Notes: generated by a model from the sequence alone, not told the origin. DNA of 64,000 nucleotides from Strigamia acuminata (GCA_949358305.1 OX442318.1:16040517-16104516); one strand, 5' to 3'. Shown: positions 1 to 12,269, numbered from the stretch's first letter. Made by a program: numbers and translations.

Positions 1-2593
1 GAAAATCTGTTGAAATTCATCAAATATTGACAAAAATCTGTGACGAGCGGAGGGGCGATCCTTTGGCGGCCGAAAGAGAGAGGGGGGACGGTCGGGGCTC
101 CCGCCGACGGGCGGAGGGGCGAGCCTTGGCGGCCGAGAGAGAGAGAGAGAGAGGACGGCCGGGGCTCCCGCCGGCGCACTGTCCACGCATGGGCGCGCTC
201 GATTTACTGGCGCGTTGGACGAATTTTAAATTTTTTGTTTCCTATTTCTGACAAAATTTGCACCGACTTTTGGCAATTTGTGACAAATTTTCACAGAATT
301 TCGGCAACATTTTACGACACATTTCTGCCCGGTTGGACACATTTCCACAGGTTTTTTGTAAAACGTTGCTAAAATTCCGTTGAATTTCATCAAAAATTGT
401 GTCAAAAGTCGGTGACGGGCGGAGGGGCGAGCTCCGGGCGCCCGAGAGAGAGAGAGAAAGAGAGAGAGAGGGGACGGCCGGGGCTCCCGCCAACGGGCGG
501 AGGGGCGAGCCTTGGCGGGTTGGGCGTGCACTATCTAGGCATGTGGGCGCTCGATTTACCGGCACGTTGGACAAGTTTTGAAAATTTTTTTTTCCTAATT
601 TTTGACAAAATTAGCACCGAATTTTGCCAATATTTGATAAATTTCCACGGAATTTTATCAATGTTTTACAAAAAACCCCTGGAAATGTGTCCAATCGAGC
701 AGAAATGTCTCGTAAAATATCGCTGAAATTTGTCTAAAATTGACAAAAAATCGGTGCAAGTTTTGCTAGATATTTGCCCGGATCAAACTGTGCCCGAAAC
801 CGCCCGATCTGACAGTGTGCACGCGGGCTGGACGTGCCCACTGTCCCCGCATGTGCACTCGCCGGCGCGTTGGACGAGTTTAAGAAGATTTTATCAATTT
901 CTGACAAAACTTGCATCGATTTTTTGTCAATATTTGATAAATTTCCCCAGAATTTTAGCAATAAAACCTTTGAAAATGTATCCAAAAGAGCAGAAATGTC
1001 CTGTAAAATATTGCTGAAAATCTGTTGAAATTCATCAAATATTGACAAAAATCTGTGACGAGCGGAGGGGCGATCCTTTGGCGGCCGAAAGAGAGAGGGG
1101 GGACGGTCGGGGCTCCCGCCGACGGGCGGAGGGGCGAGCCTTGGCGGCCGAGAGAGAGAGAGAGAGAGGACGGCCGGGGCTCCCGCCGGCGCACTGTCCA
1201 CGCATGGGCGCGCTCGATTTACTGGCGCGTTGGACGAATTTTAAATTTTTTGTTTCCTATTTCTGACAAAATTTGCACCGACTTTTGGCAATTTGTGACA
1301 AATTTTCACAGAATTTCGGCAACATTTTACGACACATTTCTGCCCGGTTGGACACATTTCCACAGGTTTTTTGTAAAACGTTGCTAAAATTCCGTTGAAT
1401 TTCATCAAAAATTGTGTCAAAAGTCGGTGACGGGCGGAGGGGCGAGCTCCGGGCGCCCGAGAGAGAGAGAGAAAGAGAGAGAGAGGGGACGGCCGGGGCT
1501 CCCGCCAACGGGCGGAGGGGCGAGCCTTGGCGGGTTGGGCGTGCACTATCTAGGCATGTGGGCGCTCGATTTACCGGCACGTTGGACAAGTTTTGAAAAT
1601 TTTTTTTTCCTAATTTTTGACAAAATTAGCACCGAATTTTGCCAATATTTGATAAATTTCCACGGAATTTTATCAATGTTTTACAAAAAACCCCTGGAAA
1701 TGTGTCCAATCGAGCAGAAATGTCTCGTAAAATATTGCTGAAATTTGTCTAAAATTGACAAAAAATCGGTGCAAGTTTTGCTAGATATTTGCCCGGATCA
1801 AACTGTGCCCGAAACCGCCCGATCTGACAGTGTGCACGCGGGCTGGACGTGCCCACTGTCCCCGCATGTGCACTCGCCGGCGCGTTGGACGAGTTTAAGA
1901 AGATTTTATCAATTTCTGACAAAACTTGCATCGATTTTTTGTCAATTTTTGATAAATTTCCCCAGAATTTTAGCAATAAAACCTTTGAAAATGTATCCAA
2001 AAGAGCAGAAATGTCCTGTAAAATATTGCTGAAAATCTGTTGAAATTCATCAAATATTGACAAAAATCTGTGACGAGCGGAGGGGCGATCCTTTGGCGGC
2101 CGAAAGAGAGAGGGGGGACGGTCGGGGCTCCCGCCGACGGGCGGAGGGGCGAGCCTTGGCGGCCGAGAGAGAGAGAGAGAGAGGACGGCCGGGGCTCCCG
2201 CCGGCGCACTGTCCACGCATGGGCGCGCTCGATTTACTGGCGCGTTGGACGAATTTTAAATTTTTTGTTTCCTATTTCTGACAAAATTTGCACAGACTTT
2301 TGTCAATTTTTGACAAATTTTCACGGAATTTCAGCAATGGGACGGACTTATGTAAAACATCGCTTAAAATCTGGAAATCTGTCAAATCTTCTTTAAATTT
2401 ATGCAAGATATTGGGAAATTTTGGTTTAACTCGTCCAACGGGCCGGTAAATCCAGCGCCCACACGCGCCCACATGCACGTCCAACCCGCATGGGCACTGT
2501 CACATCGGACGTTTGTTGCGTGCAAAACTTGCACCGACTTTTGGCCATTTTTGGTTAAACTTCCGCACAATTTCTGCCCGATTGGACACTGAG
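1..2593. repeat. Satellite monomers (1015-bp tandem repeat), array 1
   Basis: A 1015-bp unit repeats almost without change: the same landmark (gtgacgagcgg) occurs near 36, 1051 and 2066. Each monomer holds three diverged AT-rich segments separated by GC-rich stretches with (GA)n tracts. Inside each AT-rich segment a stretch such as gcaacattttacgacacat is followed by its reverse complement, so the segment is an imperfect palindrome. Short ORFs occur in all frames and on both strands only because the copies are nearly identical. No promoter or gene is seen. Confidence 0.93.
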
Positions 2594-4112
2594 GTTCGGT
2601 TTCCGACCGGGTCGTTTCTTGTCCGACCCGCGGCGCGTCGCGGCGCGGCCGGAGGACGGCCCTCGTCCCCAAAAACCACACTCCGAGTCACGGGTCGCAC
2701 GGCCAACAGGCCGTGACGGGCCGTAGCGGGTCGAAAACGGGCCGTTAACGGCCCGTTGACGGCCCGTTAGCGGCCCGCATGAGGTCGCACGGGCCGTCGG
2801 CGAGCCGAAGTCCGGGAACGAAGGCCGTTACGGGACCGTGACGGGACCGTCGGCGGCCCGTTAACGGCCCGTGCGAGCCGTTACGGGATCGTGACGGGAC
2901 CGTCGGCGGCCCGTTAACGGCCCGTGCGAGCCGTTACGGAATCGTGACGGGACCGTCGGCGGCCCGTTAACGGCCCGTGCGGGCCGTTACGGGATCGTGA
3001 CGGGACCGTCGGCGGCCCGTTAACGGCCCGTGCGACCCCATGCGGGCCGTTGACGGGCCGTTAACGGGCCGTTAACGGGCCGTTAACGGGCCGTGACGGT
3101 GTAAATCGAAAAAATCAACAACCGACAACACGTACATGAAAACGCGTACAACATTCATAGACATTAATCTCGAATCCTGTTTTTGGTTTTACGCCGTTAA
3201 CGGGCCGTTAACGGCCCGTTAACGGCCCGTTAACGGCCCGCATGAGGTCGTACGGGCCGTTACGGGGTCGTGACGGGACCGTCGGCGGCCCGTTAACGGC
3301 CCGTGCGGGCCGTTACGGGATAGTTACGGAACCGTCGGCGGCCCGTTAACGGCCCGTGCGAGCCGTTACGGGATCGTGACGGGACCGTCGGCGGCCCGTT
3401 AACGGCCCGTGCGAGCCGTTACGGGATTGTGACGGGACCGTCGGCGGCCCGTTAACGGCCCGTGCGGGCCGTTTTCGACCCGTTGCGGCCGTTTTCGACC
3501 CGTTGCGGCCGTTTTCGACCCGTTGCGGCCCGTTTTCGACCCGTTACGGTCCTTGGCCGTAACGGGCCGAAAACGGGAAAACTGAAAAAGTCGAGTGCGA
3601 GACCACGTGACCCGGAGTGTGGTTTTTGGGGACGAGGGCCGTCCTCCGACCGCGCCGTGACGCGCCGCGGGTCGGTCACCAACTTTTGTCAATTTTTGAC
3701 AGATTTTCACGGAATTTCAGCGACATTTTACGAGACGTTTCTGCCCGATGGGACGGACTTCTGTAAAACATTGCTTAAAATCCATGGAAATTTATCACAT
3801 ATTGACAAAATTCGGTGCAAGTTTTGTCAGAAATTAGGAAAAAACTTTTTTCAAAACTCGTCCAACGCGCCGGTAAATTGAGCGCCCACGTGCGTCGACA
3901 GTGGGCGCTTCAAAACCGCGTGGACACTGTCAGATCTCGGCACAGTTTGATGCGCCCAAATCTAGCAATACTTGCACCGACTTTTGGCAATTTGTGACAA
4001 ATTTTCACAGAATTTCGGCAACATTTTACGACACATTTCTGCCCGGTTGGACACATTTCCACAGGTTTTTTGTAAAACGTTGCTAAAATTCCGTTGAATT
4101 TCATCAAAAATT
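399..4112. repeat. Higher-order repeat copy 1 (3714 bp)
   Basis: The phase landmark gtgtcaaaagtcggtgacgg lies at 399, 1414, 4113, 5128, 7827 and 8842. The spacing therefore alternates 1015 and 2699, giving a 3714-bp period. One period is a 1015-bp monomer, a second monomer-like stretch, and one GC-rich foldback-like block. Copies 1 and 2 differ by only a few bases. Confidence 0.9.
2594..3682. repeat. Foldback-like GC block 1
   Basis: A left arm (2594-2692) is an inverted copy of the right arm (about 3580-3682); both carry cggccctcgtccccaaaaac or its complement. Between them are 53-bp direct repeats (for example starting 2873, 2926, 2979) made around the palindrome cgggccgttaacggcccg, and a 90-bp AT-rich box at 3103-3192. 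The left arm lacks about 48 bp that the copies at 16221 and 38593 retain. A run of 20-bp repeats (cgttttcgacccgttgcggc) precedes the right arm. Nothing coding is visible. Confidence 0.8.
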
Positions 4113-6307
4113 GTGTCAAAAGTCGGTGACGGGCGGAGGGGCGAGCTCCGGGCGCCCGAGAGAGAGAGAGAAAGAGAGAGAGAGGGGACGGCCGGGGCTC
4201 CCGCCAACGGGCGGAGGGGCGAGCCTTGGCGGGTTGGGCGTGCACTATCTAGGCATGTGGGCGCTCGATTTACCGGCACGTTGGACAAGTTTTGAAAATT
4301 TTTTTTTCCTAATTTTTGACAAAATTAGCACCGAATTTTGCCAATATTTGATAAATTTCCACGGAATTTTATCAATGTTTTACAAAAAACCCCTGGAAAT
4401 GTGTCCAATCGAGCAGAAATGTCTCGTAAAATATCGCTGAAATTTGTCTAAAATTGACAAAAAATCGGTGCAAGTTTTGCTAGATATTTGCCCGGATCAA
4501 ACTGTGCCCGAAACCGCCCGATCTGACAGTGTGCACGCGGGCTGGACGTGCCCACTGTCCCCGCATGTGCACTCGCCGGCGCGTTGGACGAGTTTAAGAA
4601 GATTTTATCAATTTCTGACAAAACTTGCATCGATTTTTTGTCAATATTTGATAAATTTCCCCAGAATTTTAGCAATAAAACCTTTGAAAATGTATCCAAA
4701 AGAGCAGAAATGTCCTGTAAAATATTGCTGAAAATCTGTTGAAATTCATCAAATATTGACAAAAATCTGTGACGAGCGGAGGGGCGATCCTTTGGCGGCC
4801 GAAAGAGAGAGGGGGGACGGTCGGGGCTCCCGCCGACGGGCGGAGGGGCGAGCCTTGGCGGCCGAGAGAGAGAGAGAGAGAGGACGGCCGGGGCTCCCGC
4901 CGGCGCACTGTCCACGCATGGGCGCGCTCGATTTACTGGCGCGTTGGACGAATTTTAAATTTTTTGTTTCCTATTTCTGACAAAATTTGCACCGACTTTT
5001 GGCAATTTGTGACAAATTTTCACAGAATTTCGGCAACATTTTACGACACATTTCTGCCCGGTTGGACACATTTCCACAGGTTTTTTGTAAAACGTTGCTA
5101 AAATTCCGTTGAATTTCATCAAAAATTGTGTCAAAAGTCGGTGACGGGCGGAGGGGCGAGCTCCGGGCGCCCGAGAGAGAGAGAGAAAGAGAGAGAGAGG
5201 GGACGGCCGGGGCTCCCGCCAACGGGCGGAGGGGCGAGCCTTGGCGGGTTGGGCGTGCACTATCTAGGCATGTGGGCGCTCGATTTACCGGCACGTTGGA
5301 CAAGTTTTGAAAATTTTTTTTTCCTAATTTTTGACAAAATTAGCACCGAATTTTGCCAATATTTGATAAATTTCCACGGAATTTTATCAATGTTTTACAA
5401 AAAACCCCTGGAAATGTGTCCAATCGAGCAGAAATGTCTCGTAAAATATTGCTGAAATTTGTCTAAAATTGACAAAAAATCGGTGCAAGTTTTGCTAGAT
5501 ATTTGCCCGGATCAAACTGTGCCCGAAACCGCCCGATCTGACAGTGTGCACGCGGGCTGGACGTGCCCACTGTCCCCGCATGTGCACTCGCCGGCGCGTT
5601 GGACGAGTTTAAGAAGATTTTATCAGTTTCTGACAAAACTTGCATCGATTTTTTGTCAATTTTTGATAAATTTCCCCAGAATTTTAGCAATAAAACCTTT
5701 GAAAATGTATCCAAAAGAGCAGAAATGTCCTGTAAAATATTGCTGAAAATCTGTTGAAATTCATCAAATATTGACAAAAATCTGTGACGAGCGGAGGGGC
5801 GATCCTTTGGCGGCCGAAAGAGAGAGGGGGGACGGTCGGGGCTCCCGCCGACGGGCGGAGGGGCGAGCCTTGGCGGCCGAGAGAGAGAGAGAGAGAGGAC
5901 GGCCGGGGCTCCCGCCGGCGCACTGTCCACGCATGGGCGCGCTCGATTTACTGGCGCGTTGGACGAATTTTAAATTTTTTGTTTCCTATTTCTGACAAAA
6001 TTTGCACAGACTTTTGTCAATTTTTGACAAATTTTCACGGAATTTCAGCAATGGGACGGACTTATGTAAAACATCGCTTAAAATCTGGAAATCTGTCAAA
6101 TCTTCTTTAAATTTATGCAAGATATTGGGAAATTTTGGTTTAACTCGTCCAACGGGCCGGTAAATCGAGCGCCCACACGCGCCCACATGCACGTCCAACC
6201 CGCATGGGCACTGTCACATCGGACGTTTGTTGCGTGCAAAACTTGCACCGACTTTTGGCCATTTTTGGTTAAACTTCCGCACAATTTCTGCCCGATTGGA
6301 CACTGAG
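3683..6307. repeat. Satellite monomers, array 2
   Basis: Same monomer family as 1-2593. It starts with a partial unit (3683-4112) that joins the GC block to the 1015-bp repeats, then monomers in phase at 4113 and 5128. It contains (GA)n tracts near 4157-4184 and 4864-4883. No gene is seen. Confidence 0.92.
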
Positions 6308-7826
6308 GTTCGGTTTCCGACCGGGTCGTTTCTTGTCCGACCCGCGGCGCGTCGCGGCGCGGCCGGAGGACGGCCCTCGTCCCCAAAAACCACACTCCGA
6401 GTCACGGGTCGCACGGCCAACAGGCCGTGACGGGCCGTAGCGGGTCGAAAACGGGCCGTTAACGGCCCGTTGACGGCCCGTTAGCGGCCCGCATGAGGTC
6501 GCACGGGCCGTCGGCGAGCCGAAGTCCGGGAACGAAGGCCGTTACGGGACCGTGACGGGACCGTCGGCGGCCCGTTAACGGCCCGTGCGAGCCGTTACGG
6601 GATCGTGACGGGACCGTCGGCGGCCCGTTAACGGCCCGTGCGAGCCGTTACGGAATCGTGACGGGACCGTCGGCGGCCCGTTAACGGCCCGTGCGGGCCG
6701 TTACGGGATCGTGACGGGACCGTCGGCGGCCCGTTAACGGCCCGTGCGACCCCATGCGGGCCGTTGACGGGCCGTTAACGGGCCGTTAACGGGCCGTTAA
6801 CGGGCCGTGACGGTGTAAATCGAAAAAATCAACAACCGACAACACGTACATGAAAACGCGTACAACATTCATAGACATTAATCTCGAATCCTGTTTTTGG
6901 TTTTACGCCGTTAACGGGCCGTTAACGGCCCGTTAACGGCCCGTTAACGGCCCGCATGAGGTCGTACGGGCCGTTACGGGGTCGTGACGGGACCGTCGGC
7001 GGCCCGTTAACGGCCCGTGCGGGCCGTTACGGGATAGTTACGGAACCGTCGGCGGCCCGTTAACGGCCCGTGCGAGCCGTTACGGGATCGTGACGGGACC
7101 GTCGGCGGCCCGTTAACGGCCCGTGCGAGCCGTTACGGGATTGTGACGGGACCGTCGGCGGCCCGTTAACGGCCCGTGCGGGCCGTTTTCGACCCGTTGC
7201 GGCCGTTTTCGACCCGTTGCGGCCGTTTTCGACCCGTTGCGGCCCGTTTTCGACCCGTTACGGTCCTTGGCCGTAACGGGCCGAAAACGGGAAAACTGAA
7301 AAAGTCGAGTGCGAGACCACGTGACCCGGAGTGTGGTTTTTGGGGACGAGGGCCGTCCTCCGACCGCGCCGTGACGCGCCGCGGGTCGGTCACCAACTTT
7401 TGTCAATTTTTGACAGATTTTCACGGAATTTCAGCGACATTTTACGAGACGTTTCTGCCCGATGGGACGGACTTCTGTAAAACATTGCTTAAAATCCATG
7501 GAAATTTATCACATATTGACAAAATTCGGTGCAAGTTTTGTCAGAAATTAGGAAAAAACTTTTTTCAAAACTCGTCCAACGCGCCGGTAAATTGAGCGCC
7601 CACGTGCGTCGACAGTGGGCGCTTCAAAACCGCGTGGACACTGTCAGATCTCGGCACAGTTTGATGCGCCCAAATCTAGCAATACTTGCACCGACTTTTG
7701 GCAATTTGTGACAAATTTTCACAGAATTTCGGCAACATTTTACGACACATTTCTGCCCGGTTGGACACATTTCCACAGGTTTTTTGTAAAACGTTGCTAA
7801 AATTCCGTTGAATTTCATCAAAAATT
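4113..7826. repeat. Higher-order repeat copy 2 (3714 bp)
   Basis: Offset of exactly 3714 bp from copy 1 through all landmarks, including the AT-rich box (3103 to 6817). It differs from copy 1 at single bases such as the g/a change near 5626. Confidence 0.9.
6308..7396. repeat. Foldback-like GC block 2
   Basis: Copy of block 1 at +3714. The AT-rich box is at 6817-6906; 53-bp repeats lie on both sides and inverted arms lie at the two ends. No coding content. Confidence 0.8.
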
Positions 7827-10021
7827 GTGTCAAAAGTCGGTGACGGGCGGAGGGGCGAGCTCCGGGCGCCCGAGAGAGAGAGAGAAAGAGAGAGAGAGGG
7901 GACGGCCGGGGCTCCCGCCAACGGGCGGAGGGGCGAGCCTTGGCGGGTTGGGCGTGCACTATCTAGGCATGTGGGCGCTCGATTTACCGGCACGTTGGAC
8001 AAGTTTTGAAAATTTTTTTTTCCTAATTTTTGACAAAATTAGCACCGAATTTTGCCAATATTTGATAAATTTCCACGGAATTTTATCAATGTTTTACAAA
8101 AAACCCCTGGAAATGTGTCCAATCGAGCAGAAATGTCTCGTAAAATATCGCTGAAATTTGTCTAAAATTGACAAAAAATCGGTGCAAGTTTTGCTAGATA
8201 TTTGCCCGGATCAAACTGTGCCCGAAACCGCCCGATCTGACAGTGTGCACGCGGGCTGGACGTGCCCACTGTCCCCGCATGTGCACTCGCCGGCGCGTTG
8301 GACGAGTTTAAGAAGATTTTATCAATTTCTGACAAAACTTGCATCGATTTTTTGTCAATATTTGATAAATTTCCCCAGAATTTTAGCAATAAAACCTTTG
8401 AAAATGTATCCAAAAGAGCAGAAATGTCCTGTAAAATATTGCTGAAAATCTGTTGAAATTCATCAAATATTGACAAAAATCTGTGACGAGCGGAGGGGCG
8501 ATCCTTTGGCGGCCGAAAGAGAGAGGGGGGACGGTCGGGGCTCCCGCCGACGGGCGGAGGGGCGAGCCTTGGCGGCCGAGAGAGAGAGAGAGAGAGGACG
8601 GCCGGGGCTCCCGCCGGCGCACTGTCCACGCATGGGCGCGCTCGATTTACTGGCGCGTTGGACGAATTTTAAATTTTTTGTTTCCTATTTCTGACAAAAT
8701 TTGCACCGACTTTTGGCAATTTGTGACAAATTTTCACAGAATTTCGGCAACATTTTACGACACATTTCTGCCCGGTTGGACACATTTCCACAGGTTTTTT
8801 GTAAAACGTTGCTAAAATTCCGTTGAATTTCATCAAAAATTGTGTCAAAAGTCGGTGACGGGCGGAGGGGCGAGCTCCGGGCGCCCGAGAGAGAGAGAGA
8901 AAGAGAGAGAGAGGGGACGGCCGGGGCTCCCGCCAACGGGCGGAGGGGCGAGCCTTGGCGGGTTGGGCGTGCACTATCTAGGCATGTGGGCGCTCGATTT
9001 ACCGGCACGTTGGACAAGTTTTGAAAATTTTTTTTTCCTAATTTTTGACAAAATTAGCACCGAATTTTGCCAATATTTGATAAATTTCCACGGAATTTTA
9101 TCAATGTTTTACAAAAAACCCCTGGAAATGTGTCCAATCGAGCAGAAATGTCTCGTAAAATATCGCTGAAATTTGTCTAAAATTGACAAAAAATCGGTGC
9201 AAGTTTTGCTAGATATTTGCCCGGATCAAACTGTGCCCGAAACCGCCCGATCTGACAGTGTGCACGCGGGCTGGACGTGCCCACTGTCCCCGCATGTGCA
9301 CTCGCCGGCGCGTTGGACGAGTTTAAGAAGATTTTATCAATTTCTGACAAAACTTGCATCGATTTTTTGTCAATTTTTGATAAATTTCCCCAGAATTTTA
9401 GCAATAAAACCTTTGAAAATGTATCCAAAAGAGCAGAAATGTCCTGTAAAATATTGCTGAAAATCTGTTGAAATTCATCAAATATTGACAAAAATCTGTG
9501 ACGAGCGGAGGGGCGATCCTTTGGCGGCCGAAAGAGAGAGGGGGGACGGTCGGGGCTCCCGCCGACGGGCGGAGGGGCGAGCCTTGGCGGCCGAGAGAGA
9601 GAGAGAGAGAGGACGGCCGGGGCTCCCGCCGGCGCACTGTCCACGCATGGGCGCGCTCGATTTACTGGCGCGTTGGACGAATTTTAAATTTTTTGTTTCC
9701 TATTTCTGACAAAATTTGCACAGACTTTTGTCAATTTTTGACAAATTTTCACGGAATTTCAGCAATGGGACGGACTTATGTAAAACATCGCTTAAAATCT
9801 GGAAATCTGTCAAATCTTCTTTAAATTTATGCAAGATATTGGGAAATTTTGGTTTAACTCGTCCAACGGGCCGGTAAATCGAGCGCCCACACGCGCCCAC
9901 ATGCACGTCCAACCCGCATGGGCACTGTCACATCGGACGTTTGTTGCGTGCAAAACTTGCACCGACTTTTGGCCATTTTTGGTTAAACTTCCGCACAATT
10001 TCTGCCCGATTGGACACTGAG
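7397..10021. repeat. Satellite monomers, array 3
   Basis: Same family and order as array 2, with monomer landmarks at 7827 and 8842. It leads into the third GC block. Confidence 0.92.
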
Positions 10022-11080
10022 GTTCGGTTTCCGACCGGGTCGTTTCTTGTCCGACCCGCGGCGCGTCGCGGCGCGGCCGGAGGACGGCCCTCGTCCCCAA
10101 AAACCACACTCTGAGTCACGGGTCGCACGGCCAACAGGCCGTGACGGGCCGTAGCGGGTCGAAAACGGGCCGTTAACGGCCCGTTGACGGCCCGTTAGCG
10201 GCCCGCATGAGGTCGCACGGGCCGTCGGCGAGCCGAAGTCCGGGAACGAAGGCCGTTACGGGACCGTGACGGGACCGTCGGCGGCCCGTTAACGGCCCGT
10301 GCGAGCCGTTACGGGATCGTGACGGGACCGTCGGCGGCCCGTTAACGGCCCGTGCGAGCCGTTACGGAATCGTGACGGGACCGTCGGCGGCCCGTTAACG
10401 GCCCGTGCGGGCCGTTACGGGATCGTGACGGGACCGTCGGCGGCCCGTTAACGGCCCGTGCGACCCCATGCGGGCCGTTGACGGGCCGTTAACGGGCCGT
10501 TAACGGGCCGTTAACGGGCCGTGATGGTGTAAATCGAAAAAATCAACAACCGACAACACGTACATGAAAACGCGTACAACATTCATAGACATTAATCTCG
10601 AATCCTGTTTTTGGTTTTACGCCGTTAACGGGCCGTTAACGGCCCGTTAACGGCCCGTTAACGGCCCGCATGAGGTCGTACGGGCCGTTACGGGGTCGTG
10701 ACGGGACCGTCGGCGGCCCGTTAACGGCCCGTGCGGGCCGTTACGGGATAGTTACGGAACCGTCGGCGGCCCGTTAACGGCCCGTGCGAGCCGTTACGGG
10801 ATCGTGACGGGACCGTCGGCGGCCCGTTAACGGCCCGTGCGAGCCGTTACGGGATTGTGACGGGACCGTCGGCGGCCCGTTAACGGCCCGTGCGGGCCGT
10901 TTTCGACCCGTTGCGGCCGTTTTTGACCCGTTGCGGCCCGTTTTCGACCCGTTACGGTCCTTGGCCGTAACGGGCCGAAAACGGGAAAACTGAAAAAGTC
11001 GAGTGCGAGACCACGTGACCCGGAGTGTGGTTTTTGGGGACGAGGGCCGTCCTCCGACCGCGCCGTGACGCGCCCCGGGT
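10022..11080. repeat. Foldback-like GC block 3
   Basis: Third copy of the block, AT-rich box at 10531-10620. It carries the gtgatggtg variant just before the box (near 10523), shared with the copies at 31526 and 58136. It has one 20-bp repeat fewer than blocks 1 and 2. Confidence 0.8.
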
Positions 11081-11375
11081 CGGATCAAGAGGCGACCCGG
11101 TCGGAAACCGAACCTCGGGGTTCCTCGAGGCGTGGTTTTTTGGGGACGGGGGGAGGGGGGGATCGGGTCGCGTGCTCCAACCGCGCCGCAACGCGATGTG
11201 GGTCGGTCACCAACTTTTGTCAATTTTTGACAAATTTCCACGGAATTTCAGCAACATTTTACGAGACGTTTCTGCCCGACTAGACACGTTTCCGCAGGTT
11301 TTAGCAAAACAACGTTAAATTCTGTGGAAATTTATCAAATGTTGACAAAATTCTGTGCAAGTTTTGTCAGATACT
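11081..11375. repeat. Extra arm unit and partial monomer at the end of the first array
   Basis: After the right arm of block 3 a further unit of about 110 bp of the same arm family (11081-11205) is inserted where other blocks go straight into a monomer. A partial AT-rich monomer follows to about 11372, where homology stops at a short tacttacttactt run. Confidence 0.7.
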
Positions 11376-11384
11376 TACTTACTT

Positions 11385-12125
11385 ACGATATAAACTCGAA
11401 CGTCGTCCATCGACACTCTCAACATTCCACCGGACATTTTCCGGAAGAGTTTGTCCCGATCGGGACCACGCCTCGACGAAGCCCGGGACCCGGTTTCCGA
11501 CCGGGTCGTTTTTGGCCCAAGTCACGGCGCGTCGCGGCGCTTTCGGAGCACGCAACCCGATCCCCCCCTCCCCCCGTTCTCAAAAACCACGCCTCGATGA
11601 AGCCCGGGACCCGGTTTCCGACCGGGTCGTTTTTGGCCCAAGTCACGGCGCGTCGCGGCGCGTTCGGAGCACATGAACCGATCCCCCCTCCCTCCCGTCA
11701 CAAAAACCACGTTTTAGCGAAACCCTTGACCGGTCACAAAACCCACCGAACACCGAAAAGCAACGAACAAAACGCGCTCGGTCGCACGAACTACTCGGCC
11801 AAAACAACATCCGCAAATTCCGCATCACAGTCGCGATCAACGAAACAACGTATAGGCCGCCGTAATGTTAAAAAGCGGGACCCTTTCGCCCCCGACAAAA
11901 TCCGCACACATACCCCAAGGTTAAGCGCCGACTGGTCCCCGGCCGGCCGCGTCCGGGCGTCGCGTCCGCACGCCTGCTTTGCCTATCCTTCGGAAGCGAG
12001 TGCACCCGCAAAATCCGCACTTTGGGAGTGACTATTCTTCGGATTCCGGCAGGGCCAAACTCTTCCGGAAAATGTCCGGGGGAATGCTGAGAGTGCCGAT
12101 AGACGACATTCGATTTTATGTCGTG
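11385..12125. repeat. Segment bounded by about 70-bp inverted repeats, with internal ~120-bp direct repeats
   Basis: 11390-11460 (cattttccggaagagtttg) is an imperfect reverse complement of 12050-12120 (caaactcttccggaaaatg). Between them, GC-rich units of about 120 bp (11464-11585 and 11587-11705) are tandem copies sharing gacccggtttccgaccgggt, and they are related to the GC-block arms. The arrangement could be a small inverted-repeat element or a local inverted duplication. The open frame across 11324-12031 crosses the repeats and looks accidental. Confidence 0.5.
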
Positions 12126-12269
12126 GGTTTTTGTGCGGTTTGCGCCGTGTTTATTATTCGTACGAGATTTGGTATTTTCGCAGGGTTGTTGTCGCGCGAG
12201 ATTCATCGAGGTAAAGCGAGTTCATCAACGACCTCGCCGATGAATGTTGCTAAAAATCTGTGCAAGTGT

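Noticed and set aside
27-726. Many overlapping ORFs of 60-155 codons in all frames of the satellite, repeated at each copy
   Set aside because: They overlap on both strands, many begin at GTG or TTG, they lack domains, and their conservation simply follows from near-identical repeat copies.
2690-3590. CRISPR-like array (regular repeats in the GC block)
   Set aside because: The 53-bp units are contiguous tandem repeats without unique spacers, and the context is eukaryotic.
11324-12031. 235-codon open frame on the plus strand
   Set aside because: It runs through tandem GC-rich units and one arm of an inverted repeat; low-complexity CpG-rich sequence avoids stops by chance.
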